Assembly (NCBI GenBank): GCA_913057435.1
Contig: CAJXNY010000016.1
Coordinates: 33,229-97,228, forward strand
DNA length: 64,000 bases
Reading direction: 5' to 3'
Source of the DNA: an uncultured Oceanospirillaceae bacterium
GTDB taxonomy: Bacteria; Pseudomonadota; Gammaproteobacteria; Pseudomonadales; Balneatricaceae
Below are positions 33,674 to 43,557 of this stretch, one piece after another. The translations under genes and the position numbers were made by a program. Positions within the stretch are counted from its first letter, which is position 1; each line of letters starts with the position of its first letter. The notes beneath the pieces were generated by a model. That model did no database searches. It was not told the DNA's origin and saw only the letters and a list, made by a program, of their open reading frames with translations.

Positions 33674-35047
33674 ATGGATGAACTACTCAAGGCGACCGCT
33701 GCCGATCTGACGCAGCTGAAGTACGCCGTCGATACCTTCTACTTTCTGATGTGCGGTGCACTGGTGATGTGGATGGCGGCAGGTTTTGCCATGCTGGAAG
33801 CTGGCCTGGTACGAGCCAAAAACACCACTGAAATTCTGACCAAAAACGTAGCGCTGTTTGCCATCGCCTGCACCATGTACCTGGTGTGCGGTTACTACAT
33901 TATGTACAGCTCGGACGCGGGCGGTATTTTGCCCAACCTCGGAGTGCTGATCGGTACCGAGAATGGTGTTGATGCCGTACTGGCCGGTGGCGATGATGCG
34001 CCGTATTACTCATCACGCTCCGACTTCTTCTTCCAGGTGGTGTTTGTGGCGACCGCCATGTCCATCGTCTCCGGTGCAGTTGCTGAACGGATGAAACTGT
34101 GGTCATTCCTGCTGTTCTCCGTCGTTCTGACCGGTCTGATCTACCCGGTTGAAGGCTACTGGACCTGGGGTGGTGGCTTCCTCAGCGAAGCGGGTTTCTC
34201 TGACTTTGCCGGTTCCGGTATCGTCCACATGGCCGGTGCGTCTGCAGCCCTGGCGGGGGTGCTGCTACTGGGTGCCCGTAAAGGCAAGTATGGCAAAAAT
34301 GGCGAAATCTACGCGATTCCCGGTGCCAACATGCCGATGGCAACGCTGGGTACCTTTATCCTGTGGCTGGGCTGGTTCGGCTTTAACGGCGGTTCCGAGC
34401 TGAAACTGTCAGATGTCGGTGAAGCCAATGCCGTTGCTCAGGTGTTTGTAAACACCAACGCCGCGGCGGCCGGTGGCGTAATTGCAGCACTGATTACCGC
34501 TTACCTGAAATTCCGCAAAGCGGATCTGACCATGGCCCTGAACGGTGCCCTGGCAGGCCTGGTCGCGATCACCGCTGACCCGCTGAGCCCAAGCGCCGAG
34601 TTCTCTACCCTGATCGGTGCCGTCGGCGGCGTGCTGGTGGTGGTATCCATCCTGATGCTGGACAAACTGCGTATTGATGATCCCGTCGGTGCGATCTCGG
34701 TCCACGGTGTGGCGGGTATGTGGGGTCTGTTGGCGGTACCACTGACCAATGGCGATGCAACGTTTGGCGCACAGCTACTGGGGATTGCCTGCATCGTTGG
34801 CTGGGTATTTGGTGCCAGCCTGCTGACCTGGGCAGCCATCAAGTACACCGTCGGTATCCGTGTCAGTGAAGAAGACGAATACACCGGTGCGGACATCGCT
34901 GAATGTGGTGTCGAAGCCTACCCTGAGTTCACCACAGGCAAAGGTATGACCGGCGCCAGCAGCTCCACGGTAAGCCGCAAAGAACACAGCAAGGCTGTTA
35001 ATAACAGCGCAATGGACGGTGCCAGCAGTCAGCTGAAAACCTCCTGA
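33674..35047 (+). CDS. amt: Ammonium transporter
   Basis: A 457-residue inner-membrane channel for ammonium. The start at 33674 gives MDELLKATAADLTQLKYAVD with GGAGG just upstream; a further-upstream frame start at 33590 lacks this. Eleven membrane segments are expected. The pore His pair is visible in SGIVHMAGASAAL and ISVHGVAGMWG. The cytoplasmic tail (after about residue 395) is where GlnK binds in the family. Sigma-54 and NtrC elements upstream indicate induction under nitrogen limitation. glnK follows downstream, the reverse of the usual glnK-amtB order. Confidence 0.95.
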   Translation: MDELLKATAADLTQLKYAVDTFYFLMCGALVMWMAAGFAMLEAGLVRAKNTTEILTKNVALFAIACTMYLVCGYYIMYSSDAGGILPNLGVLIGTENGVDAVLAGGDDAPYYSSRSDFFFQVVFVATAMSIVSGAVAERMKLWSFLLFSVVLTGLIYPVEGYWTWGGGFLSEAGFSDFAGSGIVHMAGASAALAGVLLLGARKGKYGKNGEIYAIPGANMPMATLGTFILWLGWFGFNGGSELKLSDVGEANAVAQVFVNTNAAAAGGVIAALITAYLKFRKADLTMALNGALAGLVAITADPLSPSAEFSTLIGAVGGVLVVVSILMLDKLRIDDPVGAISVHGVAGMWGLLAVPLTNGDATFGAQLLGIACIVGWVFGASLLTWAAIKYTVGIRVSEEDEYTGADIAECGVEAYPEFTTGKGMTGASSSTVSRKEHSKAVNNSAMDGASSQLKTS

Positions 35048-35057
35048 ATCATCAAAC

Positions 35058-35106
35058 TGACCCGGCCCCGCGCAACGGCCACCGGCAACTGAGCGGGGCC
35101 GGGTCA
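35058..35106 (+). other. 14-bp perfect hairpin between amt and glnK
   Basis: TGACCCGGCCCCGC (35058-35071) pairs without mismatch with 35093-35106 around a 21-base loop, 10 bases past the amt stop. It has no T run, so it may stabilise amt mRNA or limit read-through rather than terminate fully. Confidence 0.75.
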
Positions 35107-35151
35107 AATGCGAACCCGGCGGATTACGGGTATACTGGCCGCAATTTTTGA

Positions 35152-35553
<402 letters not shown>

Positions 35554-35577
35554 GTTAGCAGCCCCACAAGACACCAG

Positions 35578-35604
35578 GCCGCCGGTTCAGGCGGCTTTCT
35601 TTTT
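35578..35604 (+). terminator. Terminator of glnK
   Basis: GCCGCC-ggttca-GGCGGC followed by TTTCTTTTT, 25 bases after the glnK stop. Confidence 0.85.
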
Positions 35605-35809
35605 GATTCATTGATCCCGCGCAGTTATTCCCTTCACGTATCATTTTAAAGATCTATTGAGCTGGCCTAGAATCGAGTATTGCCTGTTAACAAAGGGATG
35701 GTCGGTTTGTAAGCGAGGCAAGTACGGTCCCCCTGCACCTCACGCGCTCCAGCCCGACACCGCTCCCAGGCATACCGGACAATAAAAATAACAACGGCCA
35801 GGTACACCC

Positions 35810-37897
35810 ATGAATCAGGAAATTGCGACGGTTTTCCGCCCCTTGCAACACTCAGCACTGGGCGCGGCGGTTATTTCGCTCGACTACAAGCTGCTCCGGG
35901 TGAACCCCGCCTTACAGCAACTGCTGGGCTATACCGACGGCGAGATGCTGGCACGAAGCCTGAAAAGGTTTATCGCCCGAGATCAGCGCGCCAGCCACGC
36001 CAGCCAGATGGCCACCCTGCTGGCCGGTGACATCAGTGATTTTGACCTGCACATCGATCTGCTGGCCAAAGATGGTAGCCAGGTAAACACCCACCTGTCA
36101 GTGACACCGGTGATTGACCTGGACCACAACGTCTGCGGCGCCGTGATGCTGGTGGTCGATGTCACCGCCGATATCCTGCGCGAGCTGGAACTGAAAAAGA
36201 TGTACCAGGCGGTGGAAAGCTCTGGCAGCGCGGTGGTGATCACCAATCAGCATGGCCTGATCGAATATGCCAATAGCCGCTTTACCGACATCACCGGTTA
36301 CCTGACTACCGAAGTGATTGGTAAAACCCCTGCCATGCTGCGTTCAGAAAGTACTCCGGACAGCACCTACAAGGAGCTCTGGAACAACCTTTCCGCAGGT
36401 CAGAAATGGCGTGGTTCGCTCTATAACCGGCGTAAGAACGGCACCCATTACTGGGCATTACAATCTATCTCACCCGTACATGACGCCCGCGGCCAGCTGG
36501 TCAATATCGTCTCGGTCAGTGAAGACATTACTGCCATGAAGGAACATGAGCGGCAAATGGAGCAACTGGCCTACTTTGACCCCCTGACCCAGCTGGGCAA
36601 CCGACGCAACTTCCGCGAGAAACTGGATGAAGTGATCTGTATGCCTGGTGAGCGCTACCAGGCCCTGTTACTGCTGGACCTGGATGGCTTCAAGCAGATC
36701 AATGATTCCATGGGCCACGAAGCAGGCGATCATCTGTTGATGACCATCGCCAACCGGCTGAACTATACCGTTGAAACTCCCAGTTCTGCCTATCGACTTG
36801 GCGGCGATGAATTTACCGTTATTTTGCGCAACCTTCCCAGCCTTGATGCCCTGCGCCAGCAGGTCGCTGAGCTGACCGAGCTGATCAGTCAGCCTGTGCG
36901 GCTAGGCACCCGCGATATCAAGGTGACCGTCAGCATCGGCATCACCCTGATTAATCTGGACAGCTCTGATACCAGCTCACTGCTGCGTAATGCCGATCTG
37001 GCCATGTATGCCGCCAAAGGGATGGGCCGCAATACCTTCCAGTTTTATGACCCGGAAATGAACCTGGCCGCCCGCCGCAGCATGACGCTGGAGCTGGACC
37101 TGCGCATCGCCCTGGAGCAATCTCAGTTCCACCTGATGTATCAGCCTCAGGTGTCACTGGAAACCGGTCAGGTTACCGGGGTCGAAGCTCTGATCCGCTG
37201 GCGTCACCCTGAGAATGGCATGATCTCTCCTATCGAGTTCATCCCCAAGGCCGAAGAGACCGGGTTGATCGTGCCCATCGGTCGCTGGGTGCTGGAAGAA
37301 GCCTGTAAGGCCGCCTGTCGCATCCAGCAGGCGGGACTGGGGCCGATCAGAATGGCGGTTAACCTGTCGGCCCGACAGTTCGACACCCGGCTGGTTGACA
37401 CGGTTCGCCAGGTACTGGAAGAAACCGGGCTGGAGTCCAGGTATCTGGAGCTGGAAATTACCGAAGGCGTGCTGATGGAAAACCATCAGCTGGCAATGGG
37501 TACCCTGCAGCAGCTTCGGGATCTGGGCATTACGCTGGCCATCGATGACTTTGGTACCGGTTATTCGTCATTGAGCTATCTGAAAAAGATGCCGGTCGAC
37601 ATTCTTAAAATCGACCGTTCCTTTGTCCAGGACATTCCCGGTGATAAAGACGATGTAGCCATTACCACGACAATCCTTTCCATGGCAAGCCGGCTGGGCC
37701 TGGGAGTGATCGCCGAAGGTATTGAAACCCGAGAGCAGCTGGAATTCCTGCAGCAGCACACCTGTATTACCGGCCAGGGCTTCCTGTTCAGCCCCCCCAT
37801 TCATCTGGATGCCCTGATCGAGACCTGCCAGCTGGAGCTGATTAAGGCAGAGTGTTTCAGCGATTCAGCAGTCATAGCTGAAACAGACCCGGCCTGA
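35810..37897 (+). CDS. PAS-PAS-GGDEF-EAL c-di-GMP turnover protein
   Basis: A 695-residue cytoplasmic protein with PAS domains at ~10-122 and ~130-245, GGDEF at ~250-415 and EAL at ~425-675. LGGDEF (331-335) is intact but no RxxD inhibitory site precedes it. EAL (459-461), NLSARQF, ELEITEG, DDFGTGYSS (579-587), KIDRSF and EGIET are all intact. Both synthesis and hydrolysis are possible; in similar proteins one activity usually dominates, under control of the PAS domains. It is monocistronic, 200 bases after the glnK terminator. It is unlike its two neighbours at 25 and 31 kb, which have lost catalytic motifs. Confidence 0.92.
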   Translation: MNQEIATVFRPLQHSALGAAVISLDYKLLRVNPALQQLLGYTDGEMLARSLKRFIARDQRASHASQMATLLAGDISDFDLHIDLLAKDGSQVNTHLSVTPVIDLDHNVCGAVMLVVDVTADILRELELKKMYQAVESSGSAVVITNQHGLIEYANSRFTDITGYLTTEVIGKTPAMLRSESTPDSTYKELWNNLSAGQKWRGSLYNRRKNGTHYWALQSISPVHDARGQLVNIVSVSEDITAMKEHERQMEQLAYFDPLTQLGNRRNFREKLDEVICMPGERYQALLLLDLDGFKQINDSMGHEAGDHLLMTIANRLNYTVETPSSAYRLGGDEFTVILRNLPSLDALRQQVAELTELISQPVRLGTRDIKVTVSIGITLINLDSSDTSSLLRNADLAMYAAKGMGRNTFQFYDPEMNLAARRSMTLELDLRIALEQSQFHLMYQPQVSLETGQVTGVEALIRWRHPENGMISPIEFIPKAEETGLIVPIGRWVLEEACKAACRIQQAGLGPIRMAVNLSARQFDTRLVDTVRQVLEETGLESRYLELEITEGVLMENHQLAMGTLQQLRDLGITLAIDDFGTGYSSLSYLKKMPVDILKIDRSFVQDIPGDKDDVAITTTILSMASRLGLGVIAEGIETREQLEFLQQHTCITGQGFLFSPPIHLDALIETCQLELIKAECFSDSAVIAETDPA

Positions 37898-38140
37898 TTA
37901 GCAGCCCGGCACCAACTACACTGAAAGGGGCCCTGACCTTTCAGCGACAGGTGCCGATGCGGCAATAGACAGCCGCTCAGTACAAGAGAACCAGGTTCAG
38001 AACATAGACTTTAGCACTACAAAAAAACAGGGCAGTGAGCACAGAATTATTAAATTACGAGGTCATTTTAATTAAAACCCTTTACTTTCAAAAAATTAAC
38101 CCGTTAAGAATTTTTCCTGGTACAACCGACCGCTCGTTTT
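37898..38140. other. AT-rich intergenic region
   Basis: No gene seen. A CTGAAAGG/CCTTTCAG hairpin at 37921-37944 may end the preceding transcript but has no T run. The remainder is AT-rich and leads into the sigma-54-like element at 38141. Confidence 0.5.
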
Positions 38141-38156
38141 AGGCACAGTTTTTGCC
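38141..38156 (+). promoter_or_regulatory. Sigma-54-like promoter before an unknown gene
   Basis: AGGCACAGTTTTTGCC: GGCAC and TTGC match the -24/-12 consensus, and GG and GC are spaced by exactly 10 bases. It lies 114 bases upstream of the ATG at 38270. The same bases can pair as AGGCA/TGCCT, so a chance inverted repeat is the alternative reading. Confidence 0.55.
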
Positions 38157-38269
38157 TAAGTAATAATAGCTACCGGCTCAGCCAATAAGGCGTTAAGCTT
38201 TGATTCAGCCGGGCAGCGGGATTGCTACCCACTGGCATCAAGCCAGTTCACGATACTAGGGAGGTCACT

Positions 38270-38686
38270 ATGGCCAGTGCTTCAGGTGCGTATTTCGTCT
38301 CACAGACTACACCTTGCCCACAGAGTACTGTCACACCCGAATTTACATCCAGATCGCAGATCCGCCATGAGATGCAACGGGAAAAGCTTCAATTACAGGA
38401 GCTGAGTTCCGAATATTTTGGCCTGTTACTGGAAGCGTATGAACGGCATATAAACCCTGGCAAAAAATGCATACGGGCACTGACCCTGTTTTTAGATCGC
38501 TGCCAGAGTACGCTAACTACTCCAAACCAGCTCCTGCCCGAGTTAACCGAGCCTGCCGAGCTGCGATTCTGGTATCAATTCAGCACGACTATCGACCAAT
38601 ACTGTCGACTGCAACAACGCCTGCTGAATTATCCTTCCAATATATCCGGATGGCAGATCGAACAGCCACTCTGCCCAGCCTGCTGA
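38270..38686 (+). CDS. Unknown protein, possibly sigma-54 controlled
   Basis: A 138-residue protein I do not recognise. I start at 38270 (MASASGAYFV) because a GGGAGG site lies 7 bases upstream; the frame start at 38222 has none. No signal peptide or membrane segment. The first ~35 residues are Ser/Thr-rich and probably disordered; residues ~40-125 look helical. Six cysteines are scattered (near 16, 64, 73, 113, 135 and 138 by position), with a C-terminal LCPAC. It is convergent with a phosphatase-like gene. Confidence 0.65.
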   Translation: MASASGAYFVSQTTPCPQSTVTPEFTSRSQIRHEMQREKLQLQELSSEYFGLLLEAYERHINPGKKCIRALTLFLDRCQSTLTTPNQLLPELTEPAELRFWYQFSTTIDQYCRLQQRLLNYPSNISGWQIEQPLCPAC

Positions 38687-38740
38687 ATGCGACGGGCACA
38701 GCGTTAATACTATTATGCTGTGCCTGTTCGTTTTACACCG

Positions 38741-39157
38741 CTACGCCGCCCGTACCCGGACCACTTCAAGCCAAAGCAAAAGCCGGTCCATCAATTCATA
38801 TTCCAGCTGACGCAACGCTTCCGCCGATGTCGGCAGCGCAAAATCCCAGACGACACCGTCTTCATCATAGGGGTGTACAGGCAGGGGCGCTTCGCGCTTG
38901 TCCGTCAGAGTGATTATATGGTCGTACGTTTTTCCGCAAACCTGCTTGAGCGCTACAGGCTTCAGGGCGACAGGACGTCGTTTGAGCTGTGAAACCCGCT
39001 GTTGCACAAAATGGGGAACCGGGCCGGGTTCGATGCCCGCAGTCTGCGCCTGTATCTCTCCACCACTGAGGCGGTAGAGCCAGGCGGCGGCCAGTTGTGA
39101 GCAAACCGCATTATCGCGGCAGATAAAAAGTACTGTAGGTGGGGATGTTAAATACAT
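38741..39157 (-). CDS. Low-molecular-weight phosphatase/ArsC-fold protein with altered P-loop
   Basis: A 138-residue protein matching the low-molecular-weight tyrosine phosphatase/arsenate reductase fold. It opens with strand TVLFICRDN, has central YDHIITLTDK, and a VVWDFALP segment where arsenate reductases have their acid motif. The active-site signature C-x5-R is changed: Cys13 is present (CRDNAVCS), but the arginine that holds the oxyanion is Cys19. Normal phosphatase or arsenate chemistry is therefore doubtful; a Cys13-Cys19 pair could be redox active. It stands alone, with no ars genes nearby. Confidence 0.75.
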   Translation of the reverse strand: MYLTSPPTVLFICRDNAVCSQLAAAWLYRLSGGEIQAQTAGIEPGPVPHFVQQRVSQLKRRPVALKPVALKQVCGKTYDHIITLTDKREAPLPVHPYDEDGVVWDFALPTSAEALRQLEYELMDRLLLWLEVVRVRAA

Positions 39158-39346
39158 GGCAGTCCCTCCGTGTGTGAGCCACGCTGGTGAGGGAGCAGTT
39201 CGCTAACTGCTTGAATTAGAACCGTTCCGTCTTCCTCATAACACTATAGGCAATACTCAGGGGAAAAAGCTCCGCCTTATCACCAATTGTCATAAAAACT
39301 TAATGGTTATTCACCACGCCGATAAATCGCAGGCCATAGAAACCAG

Positions 39347-39371
39347 AAACGACCCCGCAGGGTCGTTTTTT
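39347..39371. terminator. Bidirectional terminator downstream of ilvD
   Basis: AAACGACCC-CGCA-GGGTCGTTT with six Ts on the plus strand and three on the minus strand. It lies 24 bases past the ilvD stop, so it most likely serves ilvD on the minus strand, though the T run is better in the other direction. Confidence 0.65.
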
Positions 39372-39394
39372 CAGTCAGTTAACAGCAGCCCTGA

Positions 39395-41227
39395 TCAATC
39401 CAGCTGGGACAGATCTCGCACCGCACCGGTATCGGCTGAGGTTACCAGTTTAGCGTAGGCTTTCAGCGCCCCGGATACCTTACGTGGACGCGCTTCAACA
39501 GGCTTCCAGCCCAGTGCGTCCTGCTCGGCACGGCGCGTCGCCAGCTCGTCATCAGACAGCAGTACATCAATCGTCCGGTTCGGGATATCTATACGGATAC
39601 GGTCGCCATTACGCACCAGACCAATCGCACCACCGGCCGCAGCTTCAGGAGAGGCGTGGCCGATCGACAGACCGGAGGTACCCCCCGAGAAACGACCATC
39701 GGTCAGCAGAGCACAGGCTTTACCCAGCCCTTTGGACTTAATGTAAGACGTCGGGTACAGCATTTCCTGCATACCCGGGCCACCTTTCGGGCCTTCGTAA
39801 CGTACGATAACCACATCGCCTTCTTTCACCTTGTCATCAAGGATGTTAGCAACCGCTTCATCCTGTGACTCAGTGACATGGGCCGGGCCTTCAAAGACCA
39901 GAATGGACTCATCCACTCCGGCAGATTTCACTACACAGCCATCCAGCGCGATGTTGCCGTACAGTACCGCCAGGCCACCTTCCAGCGAGAAGGCATGTTC
40001 CAGTGAACGGATACAGCCGTTTTCACGGTCACCATCCAGCGTTGGCCAGCGTGTTGCCTGGCTAAACGCGACCTGAGTCGGGATACCGGCAGGGCCTGCT
40101 CGATAGAACTCCATCACCGCCGGTGACGGGTTACGCATGATGTCCCACTGGTCCAGTGCATCTTTCATGGTATCAGTGTGTACCGTTGGCACATCCGTGT
40201 GCAGTTTGCCTGCCCGGTCCAGCTCACCCAGAATCGCCATGATGCCGCCCGCACGGTGCACATCTTCGACATGATATTTCGGCGTGTTAGGTGCCACTTT
40301 ACACAGCTGCGGCACCACTTTGGACATCCGGTCGATATCTTTCAGGGTGAAGTCGATCTCGGCTTCCTGCGCAATCGCCAGCAGATGCAGAATGGTATTG
40401 GTGGAACCGCCCATGGCGATATCCAGAGTGATCGCATTCTCAAAGGCCTTGAAGCCGATGGAGCGTGGCAGAACGCCTTCATTGTCCTGCTCGTAATACT
40501 TCTTCGCCATCTCAACGATGGTCTGACCGGCGCGCAGGAACAGCTGCTTACGGTCCGCATGGGTCGCCACAACCGTACCATTACCCGGCAGTGCCAGGCC
40601 CAGCGCTTCGGCCAGACAGTTCATAGAGTTAGCGGTAAACATACCGGAGCAAGAGCCACAGGTAGGGCAGGCGGAGCGCTCAACTTCATCCACCAGCTCA
40701 TCCGAGGCCGTCGGATCAGCGGCCAGCACCATCGCGTCGACCAGATCCAGCTTGTGCTCAGACAGCTTGGTTTTACCCGCTTCCATCGGTCCACCGGAAA
40801 CGAAGATCACCGGAATATTGAGGCGCATCGCCGCCATCAGCATTCCCGGGGTGATTTTGTCACAGTTGGAGATGCAGACCAGCGCATCGGCGCAATGGGC
40901 ATTCACCATATACTCAACCGAGTCAGCGATAATGTCGCGGGATGGCAGCGAGTACAGCATGCCATCGTGACCCATGGCGATTCCGTCATCGACCGCAATC
41001 GTGTTGAACTCTTTCGCAACACCGCCGGTTTTTTCGATTTCGCGTGCCACCAGCTGGCCCATATCCTTGAGGTGGACATGACCCGGTACAAACTGGGTAA
41101 AGGAATTGGCGATCGCAATAATCGGTTTATGGAAGTCTTCATCCTTCATCCCGGTTGCACGCCACAGGGCACGAGCACCTGCCATATTACGACCAGCGGT
41201 AGATGTTTTGGAGCGATATTGAGGCAT
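39395..41227 (-). CDS. ilvD: Dihydroxy-acid dehydratase
   Basis: A 610-residue Fe-S enzyme that dehydrates 2,3-dihydroxy-isovalerate and -methylvalerate to the keto acids for valine, isoleucine and leucine (and pantothenate). Cluster cysteines are visible in CISNCDK and [18 protein letters not shown]. The start [21 protein letters not shown] is that of E. coli-type IlvD. It is monocistronic here. Its partner aminotransferase ilvE lies separately at 59-60 kb. Confidence 0.96.
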   Translation of the reverse strand: MPQYRSKTSTAGRNMAGARALWRATGMKDEDFHKPIIAIANSFTQFVPGHVHLKDMGQLVAREIEKTGGVAKEFNTIAVDDGIAMGHDGMLYSLPSRDIIADSVEYMVNAHCADALVCISNCDKITPGMLMAAMRLNIPVIFVSGGPMEAGKTKLSEHKLDLVDAMVLAADPTASDELVDEVERSACPTCGSCSGMFTANSMNCLAEALGLALPGNGTVVATHADRKQLFLRAGQTIVEMAKKYYEQDNEGVLPRSIGFKAFENAITLDIAMGGSTNTILHLLAIAQEAEIDFTLKDIDRMSKVVPQLCKVAPNTPKYHVEDVHRAGGIMAILGELDRAGKLHTDVPTVHTDTMKDALDQWDIMRNPSPAVMEFYRAGPAGIPTQVAFSQATRWPTLDGDRENGCIRSLEHAFSLEGGLAVLYGNIALDGCVVKSAGVDESILVFEGPAHVTESQDEAVANILDDKVKEGDVVIVRYEGPKGGPGMQEMLYPTSYIKSKGLGKACALLTDGRFSGGTSGLSIGHASPEAAAGGAIGLVRNGDRIRIDIPNRTIDVLLSDDELATRRAEQDALGWKPVEARPRKVSGALKAYAKLVTSADTGAVRDLSQLD

Positions 41228-41518
41228 GAACGGATCCCTCGGTCTTCGGGTTGACGCTATTATTGGTTATTCATAACGCGATGCCATGTTCTCGGAATCA
41301 CCCATGCCGGCCATCGGTATCAGGTGTTCGCAATCAGCGTCGACCGGTTATCATCTGCCAGACCCGTCGCGCGACATCACACTATGTACGAAAGCAGCAG
41401 TGTACCAGATGCCGCCCAGTGCGGAAAAAACCGTGAACCGGCCCCGCCTGCCAAGGGTGAATTGCCAGCGCTGCCCGTTTACGCCAGACTCGGGGGTTTC
41501 CCGTTACAGGTAGTCGCT

Positions 41519-41764
41519 ATGTCTCAGATTGACCGTAAACAGATTCGTGCCGATAAATGGATGCGTCGTTTTATGTTCAGCGGAGTGCCGATTGCGTTAA
41601 TCAGCATTGTCAGCCTGTGGCTGGGACAGTGGCTGGTCAGCCCGGCTCTGGGCCAGCTGTTTATTGTCAGCGCTGGCGCGGCCGTTGCCATTGGTGCAGC
41701 CTATAATGTGCGTTTTGTGATCCTGTCGTTACGCCAGATACGGGCCCGCGAGAGCGATCAGTAG
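41519..41764 (+). CDS. Small two-helix membrane protein
   Basis: An 81-residue protein, unrecognised. I start at 41519 (MSQIDRKQIRADKWMRR) with an AGG site 8 bases upstream; the frame is open much further upstream but without family support. There are two membrane segments at about 20-40 and 44-64 with a basic N-terminus and a charged C-terminal tail (RQIRARESDQ). It is probably an inner-membrane protein of unknown role. Confidence 0.6.
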   Translation: MSQIDRKQIRADKWMRRFMFSGVPIALISIVSLWLGQWLVSPALGQLFIVSAGAAVAIGAAYNVRFVILSLRQIRARESDQ

Positions 41765-41916
41765 CCAGCCCGGAGTGTCAGATAGCAGCCCGCGTACAGT
41801 GGGCTATTACCCGTTCATATTCCACGCCGTAAAAGTTCACAGCCAGTTAAGTTAGCTCCGCTTACTCTGCAAGGTATAGACAGAGAAGCCACCATGGGGG
41901 TGGTGAGGAGACGACG

Positions 41917-42519
41917 ATGAAAACCCCTGCGTTTATACTCTCGTTAGCACTGTTGCTGACCCCGGCGTTAGCCATGGCTGATGGTGACGGCCACCGTCAC
42001 CGCCACAAACACCACCATAAGCACAAACACCACCATAACCATGGCCACCGCGATCATTATCGCAATGAACGTGTCTACGCCCGTGTGACCCATGTGGAAC
42101 CGATCTATCAGCAGATCAGCCGACGCACCCCGCGCGAATCCTGCTGGCGTGAAGATGTCCGAGTCCAGCATGCCAGTCGCAACAGCTCCTATACCGATGA
42201 AATTCTTGGTGCAGTGGTCGGGGGGACGGTGGGCAATGCACTGGGCCACAACAGCAACAGCAAGAACCGGCGGATTAAAACCGCCATCGGCGCTGCTCTC
42301 GGCGCATCGGTCGGTCATGATATCGGTCAACGCGATAGTGGAGGTCATCATTATGAGACCCAACGCCGCTGTCGCGTCAGCCAGGATGTAGAGTATTATG
42401 ACGACATCACCGGTTATCGAGTGACTTACCGCTACCAGGGACGGACATATCATACCCAGACGCAAAACCACCCTGGTAAACGGATTAAAGTGCAGGTTAA
42501 TGTTCGGCCTGACTACTAA
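41917..42519 (+). CDS. Secreted His-rich glycine-zipper (2TM) protein
   Basis: A 200-residue protein. Signal peptide MKTPAFILSLALLLTPALAMA is followed by an extreme His/Lys/Arg tract (residues ~23-47, about fifteen histidines) and then a glycine-zipper membrane motif (GAVVGGTVGNALGH ... GAALGASVGHDIG, ~95-135). The C-terminal part is Tyr/Arg-rich and resembles the surface-antigen-like tail found in such proteins. A GAGGAG site precedes the ATG. Likely periplasmic or outer-membrane associated and able to bind metal through the His tract. It is followed by PepSY, response-regulator and sensor-kinase genes on the same strand. Confidence 0.8.
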   Translation: MKTPAFILSLALLLTPALAMADGDGHRHRHKHHHKHKHHHNHGHRDHYRNERVYARVTHVEPIYQQISRRTPRESCWREDVRVQHASRNSSYTDEILGAVVGGTVGNALGHNSNSKNRRIKTAIGAALGASVGHDIGQRDSGGHHYETQRRCRVSQDVEYYDDITGYRVTYRYQGRTYHTQTQNHPGKRIKVQVNVRPDY

Positions 42520-42546
42520 GCTAAGCGATAAGTAAGGTCTTCGCGG

Positions 42547-42861
42547 ATGGCTATACAGCTCTTAATAAAGCAGACAAGCGCCAGTGTTATACTGGCGTTA
42601 CTGATCACAGCACTACCGGCACAGGCCGAGCAACCCGCAGGTAACCCCGGCTGGATGACTCTGGCCGAACGCGCACTCAGCCTGCAGGAAGCGGTGGGCA
42701 AGGCACAGCAACAATTTGGTGGCAAAGTCATCAAAGCTGATCCCGTTCGCCTGCAGGGCCGCAGTGCCTACCGTATTCGCATGGTGCGCCCGGATGGTCG
42801 AGTCAAAGAAGTGATGCTCGATGCCGCCAGCGGCCAGCCCCTGCGCCGACAAAGGAAGTAA
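42547..42861 (+). CDS. Periplasmic PepSY-domain protein
   Basis: A 104-residue protein. The signal peptide ends near ALPAQA. One PepSY domain follows (LSLQEAVGKAQQQFGGKVIKADPV ... YRIRMVRPDGRVKEVMLDAASGQ). PepSY domains are thought to inhibit peptidases or act in signalling. Small PepSY genes directly ahead of OmpR/PhoQ-type two-component pairs are a recurrent arrangement. It ends six bases before the response regulator gene, so the two are surely cotranscribed. Confidence 0.85.
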   Translation: MAIQLLIKQTSASVILALLITALPAQAEQPAGNPGWMTLAERALSLQEAVGKAQQQFGGKVIKADPVRLQGRSAYRIRMVRPDGRVKEVMLDAASGQPLRRQRK

Positions 42862-42867
42862 TCTGAT

Positions 42868-43548
42868 ATGAAAATACTGGTTGTAGAAGACGACGCCGAC
42901 CTGCGTCGCCAACTGACAAACGCTCTTACCGGTCGCGGTTATACCGTAGAAGAAGCTGCTGATGGGGAAGAAGCCCGTTATCTGGGGCTGGAATTCCCCT
43001 ATGACCTGGCCATTGTTGACCTGGGGCTGCCCAAACTGTCTGGCGTTGAAGTTATCCGCCAGTGGCGCACCCATGATATTCCATTCCCGGTACTGATTCT
43101 GACCGCCCGTGGTGACTGGCAGGATAAAGTCGAGGGACTGGAAGCCGGTGCCGATGACTACCTGGTCAAGCCGTTCCATATGGAAGAGCTGGCCGCCCGC
43201 CTCAACGCCTTGCTGCGGCGTGCGGCTGGCCATGCATCACCGGTGATCGAAATCGGCCCGATTGTGCTGGATACCAGTGCCCGTACCGTGCACCGCAACG
43301 GCGTGATGATCAAGCTGACCAGTTACGAATACCGGACCTTTGAATATCTGGCATTAAATGCCGGTAAAACCATCTCCAAAACCGAGCTGACCGAGCACCT
43401 GTACCACCAGGATTATGACCGTGACAGTAATGTACTGGAAGTATTTGTCCGCCGCCTGCGAGGCAAACTGGACCCCGACGGCAGCCTGAGCCCAATCACT
43501 ACGGTACGTGGCCTGGGTTACCGCATTGAACCACCCGCAGGTAGCTGA
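42868..43548 (+). CDS. OmpR/PhoP-family response regulator
   Basis: A 226-residue regulator. The receiver domain carries phospho-acceptor Asp51 (AIVDLGLP), the acidic pair in VVEDDAD, and Lys in DYLVKPF. The C-terminal winged helix (~125-222) has the RGxGYR signature (VRGLGYRIE). It sits between the PepSY gene (6 bases) and the sensor kinase (9 bases). It is closest in appearance to PhoP/QseB-type regulators. The target genes are unknown, perhaps including the upstream His-rich protein. Confidence 0.92.
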   Translation: MKILVVEDDADLRRQLTNALTGRGYTVEEAADGEEARYLGLEFPYDLAIVDLGLPKLSGVEVIRQWRTHDIPFPVLILTARGDWQDKVEGLEAGADDYLVKPFHMEELAARLNALLRRAAGHASPVIEIGPIVLDTSARTVHRNGVMIKLTSYEYRTFEYLALNAGKTISKTELTEHLYHQDYDRDSNVLEVFVRRLRGKLDPDGSLSPITTVRGLGYRIEPPAGS

Positions 43549-43557
43549 TTCCGACTG

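Noticed and set aside
35130..35150. Possible sigma-54 promoter before glnK (TGGCCGCAATTTTTGAT)
   Set aside because: The -12 GC dinucleotide is missing (TG instead) and the -24 box is poor.
41998..42055. Repetitive CACCAC/CATAAG tract considered as a DNA repeat array
   Set aside because: It is simply the codons of the histidine-rich tract in the secreted protein, in frame and without regular unit length.
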